This document shows, piece after piece, positions 23,132 to 30,972 of a stretch of DNA of 36,881 bases. Positions within the stretch are counted from its first letter, which is position 1. Every line of letters begins with the position of its first letter. The position numbers were made by a program, and so were the translations under genes. Below the pieces are notes generated by a model. That model ran no database searches, was not told where the DNA came from, and worked only from the letters and a program-made list of their open reading frames with translations. This stretch comes from a virus: positions 1 to 36,881 of IMG/VR virus record IMGVR_UViG_3300046492_000605; one strand, written 5' to 3'.

Positions 23132-23700
23132 TTCACGGGTGCTCCGGAAGTGCCTGAGCCTGGCATCACCTCAGAAGTCAGATGGTTCACCAAGCTGACG
23201 CCATCGGCGATTACGTCCACGGACACCGTCACCGTACCGGTAACGTGCTGGTTGCCTTGTTGGGTGTAGTCGCCGGTGTGGTTGATTGGACCGGTGATGT
23301 TGATGCCGCCGGTACTGATGATGTCGGTGATACCCCCCTCAGGCAGGATGGCGCGCAGATGGTGGGCGATGCTGTCGTACTCGATCACGGCGCCGTCGCG
23401 ATAGGTGCGACGGTGCAAGCCTTCGCGGTCACCATTGGCCGGGATCTGGTCACTGAATAGACCGGTGAGTGCTATGCCCTGGGCGAGTAGACCGGATGGG
23501 CTCAGGAAAACCACTTGTTCGCCAACGGTGGGTGGGTCCCACTCCCGGTCAGCACCGGCGCGCAGGCTCAACCATGGGCGCCAGGCCGTGACGATATTGC
23601 CGCTTTTCACCTTTACCCGGGGCGGCTGGACTTGGACCGCGTCGACTGTTCCGAGGCGGACAAGGTTTTCGATAAGACGAGCAAGGTCGGCGATGTTCAT
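23128..23700 (-). CDS. V: Baseplate spike protein V
   Basis: 190 aa from ATG 23700 (MNIADLARLIENLVRLGTVD), the family start; the frame runs open to 23745. OB-fold domain with WRPWLSLRAGADREWDPPTV and GEQVVFLSPSGLLAQGIALT, then a beta-helix spike (ITGPINHTGDYTQQGNQHVT). First gene of the V operon. No Shine-Dalgarno precedes the ATG, which lies about 56 bases from the centre of the activator box. Confidence 0.93.
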   Translation of the reverse strand: MNIADLARLIENLVRLGTVDAVQVQPPRVKVKSGNIVTAWRPWLSLRAGADREWDPPTVGEQVVFLSPSGLLAQGIALTGLFSDQIPANGDREGLHRRTYRDGAVIEYDSIAHHLRAILPEGGITDIISTGGINITGPINHTGDYTQQGNQHVTGTVTVSVDVIADGVSLVNHLTSEVMPGSGTSGAPVK

Positions 23701-23746
23701 GCCGGTATGGTTACTGCTCCGCGCGCGTATTGCATGGAGCAGCAAC

Positions 23747-23767
23747 TGTAAAAGAGAAAACTACAAC
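23747..23767 (-). promoter_or_regulatory. Late-promoter activator box, V operon
   Basis: GTTGTAG-N9-TTACA on the minus strand, pointing at V. It is seven bases beyond the stop of the cargo gene, so that insertion left the box intact. Confidence 0.8.
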
Positions 23768-23773
23768 AGCGAT

Positions 23774-24451
23774 CTAAGGCTTGTTGGAACTCTTATCTTT
23801 TTTGTTGTTTTCAGGGACATCCAAACGAAAATCTTTTACTTGGCAGTAAGAGAACAGTCTTCCCATCGCTTGATCCGGAGTAATGGTAGGGTGTTGTGCT
23901 ATTTTTACCGTTTCTTCACCGAACCACTTTGAATTTTTCTTTGGAGTGACCTCAATAGTTACCCCCTTTCGAGTCATATCAAATTGTGCGTAATTTTTGG
24001 GGTATCCTTGTTCAATATCCCAGACGGTGATAGTTCCAGAGTCTGTGAATAGGGATAGCTTTCCCTCAACAAGTTTGTAGCCATGAGGAAAGCCAACGCG
24101 ACATAAGCGTTTGTCTGACATTACGCCATCAATACTTCCTCGGTTAACTGTCAATACCAGCTGCATAGAGGTATCAGAAAGCTCCATTGATGCCATGTCT
24201 ACATAGCCTTCAGGGTAATTATTGAATGCTCCTGTCCACTCCTTTTCATTATAAAACCACGCATAAAAATCGTTGGTCATATCCGTGAAGAGACCTTTAT
24301 TTGATGCGTACAATACTAAAAGTCCAAGCACTGCGGCAATAAAGCTGATTACTGCTGTTAATGCGTTGAATGCATCTTTTATAGAATTAAAAATTGATTT
24401 CTTTTGCGTGGTTTTTGAAGAGCTCGTAGGTGTTTCTTCGGTTTCGGCCAT
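23774..24451 (-). CDS. AT-rich membrane-anchored cargo protein at the S/V junction
   Basis: 225 aa, not recognised. Basic, Ser/Thr-rich N-terminal tail (1-27), one hydrophobic helix (about 31-49, ALTAVISFIAAVLGLLVLYA), then a soluble beta-rich domain (MQLVLTVNRGSIDGVMSDKR; GVTIEVTPKKNSKWFGEETV). N-in topology by the positive-inside rule would put the C-terminal domain outside the cytoplasm. Much richer in A and T than the tail genes on both sides, a sign of transfer. P2 has its non-essential orf30 at this same S/V junction. Could be an exclusion or conversion factor; no function is shown. Confidence 0.65.
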   Translation of the reverse strand: MAETEETPTSSSKTTQKKSIFNSIKDAFNALTAVISFIAAVLGLLVLYASNKGLFTDMTNDFYAWFYNEKEWTGAFNNYPEGYVDMASMELSDTSMQLVLTVNRGSIDGVMSDKRLCRVGFPHGYKLVEGKLSLFTDSGTITVWDIEQGYPKNYAQFDMTRKGVTIEVTPKKNSKWFGEETVKIAQHPTITPDQAMGRLFSYCQVKDFRLDVPENNKKDKSSNKP

Positions 24452-24518
24452 GATCCGTCAATAGCTCAGACTAAGTGAGACGGCACAATGCCATTGTCAA
24501 GCTGGATGAAGCAATACG

Positions 24519-24974
24519 TTACCGCGAGAGAAGGTGTTCTAGGAGTCGGTCGCGTATTAGCTCGAGATCGGCCTCGGTGAAGCCCAACAATTCGCGGCGC
24601 TGGTACTGGATGTCGGCCATGCCCTTGGCTGGACGGTCACGCAGGCCGTCCTGGTGCACCCGAGCAATGCGGGCCGCGCGTGCCAGGAAGCCTATGGCGA
24701 TCGCGTTCGGCGTGCTTTGGAGCTTGAGGTGTTTGGCCTGGCGCAGCTTGGCGAACATCTGCCGCTTGATTCGGCCAGTCTTACCGCGCAATTGGCGCGG
24801 TTTGCGCTTGGCGTAAGGCGTGCCGTCCGGATTGCGTTGAGCGGCGATTCGCTGCTGCTGGCTGCGGCGCAGGTCCCGGCCGATCTCCTGGTTCAGCTTG
24901 CGACGTTCGCCCGGTTCCAGTTTGGCGAGTAGCGAGCCGGCCCACGCTTCAAGCGCGTGCAGGTTGTCAGCCAT
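24519..24974 (-). CDS. S: Tail completion/virion morphogenesis protein S
   Basis: 151 aa from ATG 24974 (MADNLHALEAWAGSLLAKLE). P2 gpS family: RRSQQQRIAAQRNPDGTPYA and LRGKTGRIKRQMFAKLRQAK, GLRDRPAKGMADIQYQRREL at the C terminus. Completes the tail terminator. Overlaps R by eight bases. Confidence 0.92.
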   Translation of the reverse strand: MADNLHALEAWAGSLLAKLEPGERRKLNQEIGRDLRRSQQQRIAAQRNPDGTPYAKRKPRQLRGKTGRIKRQMFAKLRQAKHLKLQSTPNAIAIGFLARAARIARVHQDGLRDRPAKGMADIQYQRRELLGFTEADLELIRDRLLEHLLSR

Positions 24975-25467
24975 GGGAATTGATGCCTTGGGCGGTGCTC
25001 TGCCAATCGGCAAGCAGTTCGTCACCGGCGTACAGTTTCCAGTTCCCGGCCGGCAAGAATGGCTCGTACTGAGGCTCGTCGGGGTGGCTGACCTGTAGCG
25101 TTCCGTCGTTCTGCTTTTTGACAATCACCCGTTCGGTGAGGGGCAGCTCGATCGACAAATCGACCTTGCTGTTATCCAGGATGTCGGCTTCGAACTTGAT
25201 GGCTTCCTTGCCTTTTTCCAGATTGGCGATCAGCTCATTCTGGTTGACCAGCAGCCAAGCGAGCAGGGGGATCATCAGGGCGTCCGGGTGGCCGGCGAAG
25301 TCCGTCAGGATCACGTTGAGGGTATAGGCGTACTCGAAAGACAGGCCCACCGCTGCAGTACTGCGGACGGTGCCGTTGTCGATGAACACCAGCAGACGGT
25401 CAGGGTTCTTGTGAAGCTCTGGAACGGCGGCAAGCAAGTGGCGTCGCAAGGAGTCGGGTTTGTTCAT
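24967..25467 (-). CDS. R: Tail completion protein R
   Basis: 166 aa from ATG 25467 (MNKPDSLRRHLLAAVPELHK); P2 gpR family, containing FEYAYTLNVILTDFAGHPDA. Start overlaps the stop of lysC by ATGA; ends inside the start of S. Confidence 0.92.
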   Translation of the reverse strand: MNKPDSLRRHLLAAVPELHKNPDRLLVFIDNGTVRSTAAVGLSFEYAYTLNVILTDFAGHPDALMIPLLAWLLVNQNELIANLEKGKEAIKFEADILDNSKVDLSIELPLTERVIVKKQNDGTLQVSHPDEPQYEPFLPAGNWKLYAGDELLADWQSTAQGINSHG

Positions 25468-25727
25468 GGTTGCTTGGCACTCTGTTGGGCTTGGAAAACC
25501 GTGTCGACCTGGGCGGCGCATTCGGCCCATGCGGCCTCTACGGTCTCAACATCGCGCAGCAGCTCGCCGTTAGCGCTGGGTTTCGCCGGCGGCAGACTGC
25601 AAGGCACGACGGCTGGACACCCACTCACGATAAGCAGCGGCTCCGGTGATGGTGGGGCGCTCGCGCAGCCCGCGAGCAGCAACAGGCAGAGGCTGGCGAG
25701 ACCAATCGCGAAGTTCAGCGTTTTCAT
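25464..25727 (-). CDS. lysC: Outer-membrane spanin lipoprotein (Rz1/LysC-like)
   Basis: 87 aa. Signal peptide MKTLNFAIGLASLCLLLLAG followed by the lipobox Cys (LLAGC, residue about 21), then a Pro-rich stretch. It is out of phase with lysB and begins inside it (25570-25727 shared), the classical nested spanin arrangement. Joins the inner spanin to disrupt the outer membrane at lysis. Many gene callers miss it. Confidence 0.85.
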   Translation of the reverse strand: MKTLNFAIGLASLCLLLLAGCASAPPSPEPLLIVSGCPAVVPCSLPPAKPSANGELLRDVETVEAAWAECAAQVDTVFQAQQSAKQP

Positions 25728-26013
25728 TTTCGAGTTCCTGGATCTGGTTGAGGCTGCTGACCAGCGTCTGGCGCAACTGGTTTTGGGTGGCGCGAAGGGA
25801 GGTTTGGGCGGCGCGCTCGGCGTTCACCGCTGAGCCCAAGCGGATGATGGTGGCGGCTTGGCGATCGCTTCGGTCCTGCAGCGTTTGCACGCGCTCTTCC
25901 GCATGAGCTGACTTGCCCTTTTCCACCTGCAGGCGTTGGTGTTGGCCCCAGAAAAGCAGGGACAGGGCGCCGATTGCCGCGATGGCCAGGCCGAGCTGGC
26001 GAAGCGTGCTCAC
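25570..26013 (-). CDS. lysB: Inner-membrane spanin (Rz/LysB-like)
   Basis: 147 aa, start GTG 26013 overlapping the stop of the upstream gene by GTGA. One N-terminal membrane helix (LGLAIAAIGALSLLFWG), then a long coiled coil with QRLQVEKGKSAHAEERVQTL and NQIQELENENAELRDWSRQP. This is the usual i-spanin design. The longer frame to 26085 lacks support. Confidence 0.85.
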   Translation of the reverse strand: MSTLRQLGLAIAAIGALSLLFWGQHQRLQVEKGKSAHAEERVQTLQDRSDRQAATIIRLGSAVNAERAAQTSLRATQNQLRQTLVSSLNQIQELENENAELRDWSRQPLPVAARGLRERPTITGAAAYREWVSSRRALQSAAGETQR

Positions 26014-26216
26014 GCCCGGTACCAACCGGCAGCGTTCATCGCGGCAACGTCCAGGCGGCGAACTTCCATCGTCGTGACCAGGCACTTCACACCGGGACAG
26101 GCCAGATGGAGCGCTTCGCCGAAGGCCTGCATGGTCTGGTGGTCGGTGTCTTCAGGCAGCACGAACACGTCGCCATCCTGTGGTTGGTGCTTGCGGATCT
26201 GGGCAATGTCGAACAT
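26010..26216 (-). CDS. Small protein in the lysis cassette
   Basis: 68 aa, MFDIAQIRKHQPQDGDVFVL, with a GGGAG ribosome-binding site. Contains HLACPGVKCLVTTMEVRRLD. No family recognised. It overlaps lysB by four bases, so it is translated with the lysis genes; function unknown. Confidence 0.65.
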   Translation of the reverse strand: MFDIAQIRKHQPQDGDVFVLPEDTDHQTMQAFGEALHLACPGVKCLVTTMEVRRLDVAAMNAAGWYRA

Positions 26217-26243
26217 GGGAACTCCCGGACTGCTGGTTGATGT

Positions 26244-27092
26244 TCAGGCCGCGTCGAGGGTGCAGCCGCAGCTGGCGTGCCGCTCGTAGGCTCGCTCGAG
26301 CTTCACGTCGTAGAGGTTTCGGGCGTAGGCGGGGCCGTTGTAGAGTTTGGCGAATTGCGCCCATTTCTTGCCCTTGAGCGCTTTGTGCAGCGTGGTGTCG
26401 GCTTCGATGAAACGGACGAACGCTTCGAAGTGTTCGTTTTCGTCGCGGGACATGCGGGCGACGAAGTCGGACAGGCTCGAATAGCCCAGGCGCTGCCAGT
26501 GGTAACCCATGATCTGGAAGGCGCCCCAGCTGGCCGACTCGTCCGCGCAGCGGGCATCGAGCATGCGGGCCTGTGCCAGGCGTTGATGTTCGCCGGCACC
26601 GCCGATGTAACCGCCAGCTTGCGGGTTGACCAGGTGCGGGTAAGTGACGGCCAGTTCATCGGCGTGACGCTGCAATTCGGCGACCTCGTCGCCCTCGTTG
26701 AGCGGCATGGCCAGACGCTTGTACATGACGTGGCGTTCGAAAAGGATCTTCGGCTTGCCGTTGTCCAGGAAGCCCTGGCCGAGGCTCTCCACTTCGTTGA
26801 CGGCATAAATGGCCGCGAGCTCGACGCCCAAACGCTGGGCACCCGCTACGAGGCTGGCACTACCCAGCAGCAAGCGACAGTCGGCACCAGTGAGCGCGGC
26901 TTGGGTCTTGGCGCCGGCAATGCCGTCGTCGACCAAGCCGGCATTCGTCTGAAACGCCCGCACTGCCTTTTCGGTTGAATCGCCGAAGTCACCGTCGACG
27001 ACCAGAACAGGCTTGGTGCCGGCCGCATTGAGTTGCTTCTGCAACTGACTGACCGCTTGCCCACGGTCGCCATGGCGTAGGGTGATGGTCAT
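26244..27092 (-). CDS. Endolysin, N-acetylmuramidase type with PG-binding domain
   Basis: 282 aa from ATG 27092. N-terminal peptidoglycan-binding domain (about residues 1-65: LRHGDRGQAVSQLQKQLNAA; DGDFGDSTEKAVRAFQ), then an N-acetylmuramidase domain with IYAVNEVESLGQGFLDNGKP (likely catalytic Glu) and KILFERHVMYKRL. Start overlaps the holin stop by ATGA. No signal peptide, so it needs the holin for release. Confidence 0.92.
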   Translation of the reverse strand: MTITLRHGDRGQAVSQLQKQLNAAGTKPVLVVDGDFGDSTEKAVRAFQTNAGLVDDGIAGAKTQAALTGADCRLLLGSASLVAGAQRLGVELAAIYAVNEVESLGQGFLDNGKPKILFERHVMYKRLAMPLNEGDEVAELQRHADELAVTYPHLVNPQAGGYIGGAGEHQRLAQARMLDARCADESASWGAFQIMGYHWQRLGYSSLSDFVARMSRDENEHFEAFVRFIEADTTLHKALKGKKWAQFAKLYNGPAYARNLYDVKLERAYERHASCGCTLDAA

Positions 27093-27412
27093 AGCTGGTC
27101 CGCCTTGCGGTTGTAGAAGCGCTTCAACCCTTGCCGCAACGCGTCGGCGCCGATCAAACCGATCATGCCGCCGAAGAACGGCGAGAATTCGACCGGGATA
27201 CCGAACAGGGCCAGGCCGTTGCTGATGGCCAGGGTGATGAGCCCGCAAATGATCCCTTCACCGACAGCGCGGCGAAAGCTGCCACCGCTCCAGGTGAAGC
27301 GAGCGAAGGCCAGGATCGCGGACAGTGCCGCTGCATAAATCAGCAGATGGTTCTTTTCGAGCCAGGCGAGAAGCCAGGCCCACGTTTCTGGACGGTCAGG
27401 CATGCGATTCAT
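27089..27412 (-). CDS. Holin, lambda/HK022-like family
   Basis: 107 aa. Three hydrophobic parts: LLIYAAALSAILAFARF, the segment around EGIICGLITLAISNGLALF, and FSPFFGGMIGLIGADAL, ending in a basic tail. It opens the inner membrane for the endolysin. Precedes endolysin with overlapping codons. Confidence 0.88.
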   Translation of the reverse strand: MNRMPDRPETWAWLLAWLEKNHLLIYAAALSAILAFARFTWSGGSFRRAVGEGIICGLITLAISNGLALFGIPVEFSPFFGGMIGLIGADALRQGLKRFYNRKADQL

Positions 27413-27439
27413 TCCTTGATTCCTGGTTGAGGGGGCGGG

Positions 27440-27649
27440 TCAGTCCCATAGGTTCAGCACCTGGCGTTGTTCAACTTGCGGCGCGGCATCTGGAAGCGTG
27501 ACCAGCGTGCCGTGCGGGATGGTTGGGCCGTGGTCGGCGAGTCCGGGGTTTGCCTCGAGCACGGCCTCGGTGACGCCTGCGGTCCGGCCGTAAAAACGCC
27601 AGCAAATGGCGTCGACGGTGTCGCCCTGGTGCGCGATCACGGCAGGCAT
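27440..27649 (-). CDS. X: Tail protein X
   Basis: 69 aa, LysM-like P2 gpX: GDTVDAICWRFYGRTAGVTE and LEANPGLADHGPTIPHGTLV. Baseplate/hub attachment. Its ATG overlaps the L stop by one base. Confidence 0.93.
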   Translation of the reverse strand: MPAVIAHQGDTVDAICWRFYGRTAGVTEAVLEANPGLADHGPTIPHGTLVTLPDAAPQVEQRQVLNLWD

Positions 27650-28113
27650 CAGAGCAGCTCCACGGTGGTGTGGCTGATGCCAAGCAGGCTGCGCAACGCC
27701 TTGCGGGCATCACGGCGTAACTGGTCGGCGCTGCTTTCTTCTTCGGTGACCTTCTTCTCGCCACTGTTGGTGGCGTCGAAGCTGCTGTAGCGCTCGACCA
27801 GTTCGGCCAGCGCGTTGCAGTAAATGACTCGGCGATAGAGGTGCAGCAGTTGGCTTTCACCTTTGATCTGCTCCGCCGGCACGTCGGCCAGCGCGGCAAA
27901 CCCTTGCGCCTGCTGAGCACTCCGGAAGCCTGCAAGTTCCCGGTTTGCCTCGATCATGGCGTTGACGGCGGCGACCTCCAGACGGTCGTCGGTGACGGCG
28001 TCGGTAATGCGCATGGCGGCGCGCAGGTGCTGGCCATCGACCTCGGGCCAGAAGGTGCCGTTGCTGATCGGGTAGGCGGTGGTCGGAATACCGCCGGCGA
28101 TGAATCCGCTCAT
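27649..28113 (-). CDS. L: Head completion/stabilisation protein L
   Basis: 154 aa, P2 gpL family (LAGFRSAQQAQGFAALADVP; LLHLYRRVIYCNALAELVER). Completes the capsid after DNA packaging and forms the head-tail connector. A 102-base gap separates it from M; no gene is seen in it. Confidence 0.92.
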   Translation of the reverse strand: MSGFIAGGIPTTAYPISNGTFWPEVDGQHLRAAMRITDAVTDDRLEVAAVNAMIEANRELAGFRSAQQAQGFAALADVPAEQIKGESQLLHLYRRVIYCNALAELVERYSSFDATNSGEKKVTEEESSADQLRRDARKALRSLLGISHTTVELL

Positions 28114-28215
28114 GCTCGTCGCTCGAATAGGTCGGCGGTGGTCGGGACTTCACAGCCGGGCAAGGAGTAAACCCGCTGATCCGCCCCGAGCCGCCGGGTG
28201 CGTGGGGACGCTCGG

Positions 28216-28917
28216 TTAACTGGCTGGGCCAGTGTGTTTCTTGAGGAGGCGCTCAGCGCGCTCCAGATCTTTCTTGCCGCCGCAGCTGCTGTGCAGTTCG
28301 ATGGCTCGCTTCAGCAGATCAACCCCGGCCTGCAACTGGCCTGGTTGACCGGCGAATTCATCGGTGATGCCTTCCAAGGTGGTGCGACCAAGGGCGAGGA
28401 TCAGCTTGGCGCGGGCCTCGTCCGGCATGTCCTGACCTTCAGTCAGCACCGCCGTCGTGGTGAGGATTTCCAGCGGGAAAGTGCCACCGGCCTTTTGAGC
28501 CTTGAGCGCGGCCGTTGCCACTTCCTCGGCCACCAGGCAGCCGGTGGTGCGATTGAAACGATCCGGCATCAGCAAGCCGTGCTGCAACACGTACTCAGCG
28601 ACCTGCAGCCCACCGGCGAAGTCGCCCGCATCGAAGCGCCAGACCATCAGGGTGGTCAACACTTCGTCCTGGGCGCCTTGGCCTGCCGAAAGCACTCCGT
28701 CAACGTAGGGCACGTACTCGGGCAGCATCTTGGCCTTGAGCTTTGCCTTGCCCTCTTGGGACTGCACCTGCTTCAGCCGGAATTGGTCCTGCTGCAGCTT
28801 GGCGAGCATGACCTCGTAACCGGTGGCACCTTCCATCAGGGCCGCAGGTGCGACCGCTGCGGCCTCCTGCGCTGCGCGTTTGCGCAGCTGATTCTGTTGG
28901 GCAAGGGTGAGGGCCAT
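28216..28917 (-). CDS. M: Small terminase subunit M
   Basis: 233 aa, P2 gpM: YVPYVDGVLSAGQGAQDEVL and LMVWRFDAGDFAGGLQVAEY are characteristic. Recognises cos and partners with P in packaging. Confidence 0.93.
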   Translation of the reverse strand: MALTLAQQNQLRKRAAQEAAAVAPAALMEGATGYEVMLAKLQQDQFRLKQVQSQEGKAKLKAKMLPEYVPYVDGVLSAGQGAQDEVLTTLMVWRFDAGDFAGGLQVAEYVLQHGLLMPDRFNRTTGCLVAEEVATAALKAQKAGGTFPLEILTTTAVLTEGQDMPDEARAKLILALGRTTLEGITDEFAGQPGQLQAGVDLLKRAIELHSSCGGKKDLERAERLLKKHTGPAS

Positions 28918-28920
28918 GGC

Positions 28921-29928
28921 TTACACCCGCTCGATGTTTTCGACCAGGGCGACCAGGCCGAGGTCTTCGATGACGTAGGCTTCGTTCGAGGACTGATAGT
29001 CGGCTACACGGTCGTATTCCGGTTCGTCCTTCAGGTGACGACGGCGAGCGCTGGCCAGGTAGTAGATCGACAGGTTGTTCAGCGTGGTGATGAGGACACC
29101 GCCCTCGATGAAGAACGGCGCATCCTCGATCGGCAGGCCACCCAGGCGCCCCTTGTTGACGACTTCGTCGGCGGCGTTTTCTTCCTGGTTGGACGCAGCG
29201 CCTTTTTCCACGGCCTTGAGCTGTTTTTCGTGCAGCAGAGCACGGTCGACGATCACCACTAGATCCGGGCGCTTGCGGTGCCATGGGTCAAGCATCTGAA
29301 CCGCATCGAACACCAGACCGTCGAGCGTCTTGTAGTCGCCGGTCGCACCCACAGTGACTTTGCCCGGGGTAGCGCCCTCATCGAGCACGCGCTCCGGCGC
29401 CGCCACGCGGATTTTTTCCAGCCAGCCCACGTTCACGTCCTGCAGCAGCGGGTTGGTGGCCAGGTTGGTGTCGGCCGCGACGCTGATGCCGTTGAAACCG
29501 ATCATGATCCGATCCAGCCCCTGGCGTTCGGCGATCGATGCCGACAGGCGCGGCTGGAAGTCCGGGAATTTGGCCCAGGTGTCGAGTTTGACGTAAGGGA
29601 ACGCGGTGTCGAAGTTGGTCTTCTTGCAGCTGTAGGTGTCTTTGTTCTCGCTGCTGACATCACGAGGCTGACGCCGGGTGTTTCCGCTGGTGTTGATGCG
29701 GCCGGCCGTTGGGCCGTTGACGCCCAGCAGGATCGCTTCGCCATCCGCTTCATCGACCGGGATGATGTTGATTTTTTTCAGGAAGGCACTGGATTCCTGA
29801 ATCGCGGTTTCCAGCTTTTGCTGAGGCGTCGGGGCAACGGTGAACTTCACTTCCACCGAGTCGACGCCATTGATCTTGGCTTGCTGGGTCAGGTAGCCGT
29901 TGAAGGCAATACGGGTTTCTTTACGCAT
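28921..29928 (-). CDS. N: Major capsid protein N
   Basis: 335 aa, P2 gpN type; conserved FNGYLTQQAKINGVDSVEVK at the N terminus, DRIMIGFNGISVAADTNLA in the middle and a C-terminal DLGLVALVENIERV. A GGAG ribosome-binding site precedes the ATG. Probably processed at the N terminus by O. Confidence 0.95.
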   Translation of the reverse strand: MRKETRIAFNGYLTQQAKINGVDSVEVKFTVAPTPQQKLETAIQESSAFLKKINIIPVDEADGEAILLGVNGPTAGRINTSGNTRRQPRDVSSENKDTYSCKKTNFDTAFPYVKLDTWAKFPDFQPRLSASIAERQGLDRIMIGFNGISVAADTNLATNPLLQDVNVGWLEKIRVAAPERVLDEGATPGKVTVGATGDYKTLDGLVFDAVQMLDPWHRKRPDLVVIVDRALLHEKQLKAVEKGAASNQEENAADEVVNKGRLGGLPIEDAPFFIEGGVLITTLNNLSIYYLASARRRHLKDEPEYDRVADYQSSNEAYVIEDLGLVALVENIERV

Positions 29929-29966
29929 GGGTGTTCTCCGAACTGGTTTAGGTCTGCGTCAGGGGA

Positions 29967-30821
29967 TCAGTAGTCAGCGAGGGCTTGCCCATTACCGCCG
30001 GACAGCGGCGGGCGGGTCTGCTGACTGTGGTCCTCGGTGGCGCCGAGGCGCTTGACCAGGTCGGCGAAGTCGGTGTCGAGCTTCTCGAACTTGGTTTGCA
30101 GTTCCTGGCGGGCTTTTTGTTCAGCGGCGAAGGCTTCGGCCTGTTCGCTGCCATGGTTGGCCAGGCTTTCGATCAACTCGCCCAAGGCGGCGAAGTTGGT
30201 GGCGTCCTTGCCTTCCTTGTCCTTGCTCTTGCCGAGGAGCTCGCCCACTTTCTCTTTGAGCGCGGCGAACATGCCGGTGGTGTCGGCGACTTCCTCGAAT
30301 ACCAGGGCGGTTTCTTCCGCTGCGGTGAACAGGTTGTCCTTGTCCTGCTTGCGATTGGTCAGGGTGCCGTGTTGGGCGCTGAAGGACAGCGCCTCGGTAC
30401 CGAGACTGGCCGGCGTGTCGGTGATGGCGAGGCCGACCAGGTAGGCCTTGCCGCTGTCAGCGAACTTCGGTTGAACCTCGATCGAGGTGTAGACCTTTTG
30501 GCCTGCCTTGTTCAGAGCCAGCAGCGCGTCGTTGGGTTGGAGTTGACCGAACAGCGCCAGTTTTTTCACGCCGGCAATCTCGACCTCTTCGGCCTTCAGG
30601 GCCAAAACGTCGCCGTAGGCACCGAATTCACCACCGGGCCAATAACCCTTGATGTGCTCGCAGTTGATGCGTGCGCCGTAGGTGTTGGGGCTGTAGGTGC
30701 TGGCCATGTCCTCGATCCAGCTGCGCTCGATGTTGCGGCCGTCCGTGGTGGCGCCTTCTACGGCGATGCGAGTCCATTTGGAGCGGAATTTCTTGGCTGG
30801 GGTGTCGGTCTTGCCGGCCAT
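29967..30821 (-). CDS. O: Capsid scaffold/protease O
   Basis: 284 aa from ATG 30821 (MAGKTDTPAKKFRSKWTR), with GAGGA upstream. N-terminal serine-protease domain: candidate triad Asp 27 (TDGR), His 56 (CEHIKG) and Ser 113 (YTSIEV), in the same order and close to the spacing I recall for P2 gpO (19, 48, 107). The C-terminal part is a helical scaffold (EQAEAFAAEQKARQELQTKF). Divergent from P with the shared activator box between. Confidence 0.93.
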   Translation of the reverse strand: MAGKTDTPAKKFRSKWTRIAVEGATTDGRNIERSWIEDMASTYSPNTYGARINCEHIKGYWPGGEFGAYGDVLALKAEEVEIAGVKKLALFGQLQPNDALLALNKAGQKVYTSIEVQPKFADSGKAYLVGLAITDTPASLGTEALSFSAQHGTLTNRKQDKDNLFTAAEETALVFEEVADTTGMFAALKEKVGELLGKSKDKEGKDATNFAALGELIESLANHGSEQAEAFAAEQKARQELQTKFEKLDTDFADLVKRLGATEDHSQQTRPPLSGGNGQALADY

Positions 30822-30904
30822 ACAGGGAGTCCTCATTGCGGTGGCGTTGTGCCTGGCGATGGGGGCATGGTCGGCACCGCGCGATGACGCGGCAACGAGG
30901 GGGA

Positions 30905-30925
30905 GTTGTAGCGGGGTGGCTTACA
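30905..30925. promoter_or_regulatory. Late-promoter activator box shared by P-Q and O operons
   Basis: GTTGTAG-N9-TTACA on the plus strand, pointing at P, and a near-perfect dyad, so it can serve O on the other strand too. No second box was found in the O-P gap. Centre to P ATG 57 bases; centre to O ATG about 95 bases. Confidence 0.8.
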
Positions 30926-30972
30926 GGGCGCGGAGATAGGGCCACGCGCGCGCGAACGGCAGCATCTTCGCC

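Noticed and set aside
28198-29262. 354-codon plus-strand frame across M and N
   Set aside because: Antisense shadow of two well-recognised P2 genes; no domain seen.
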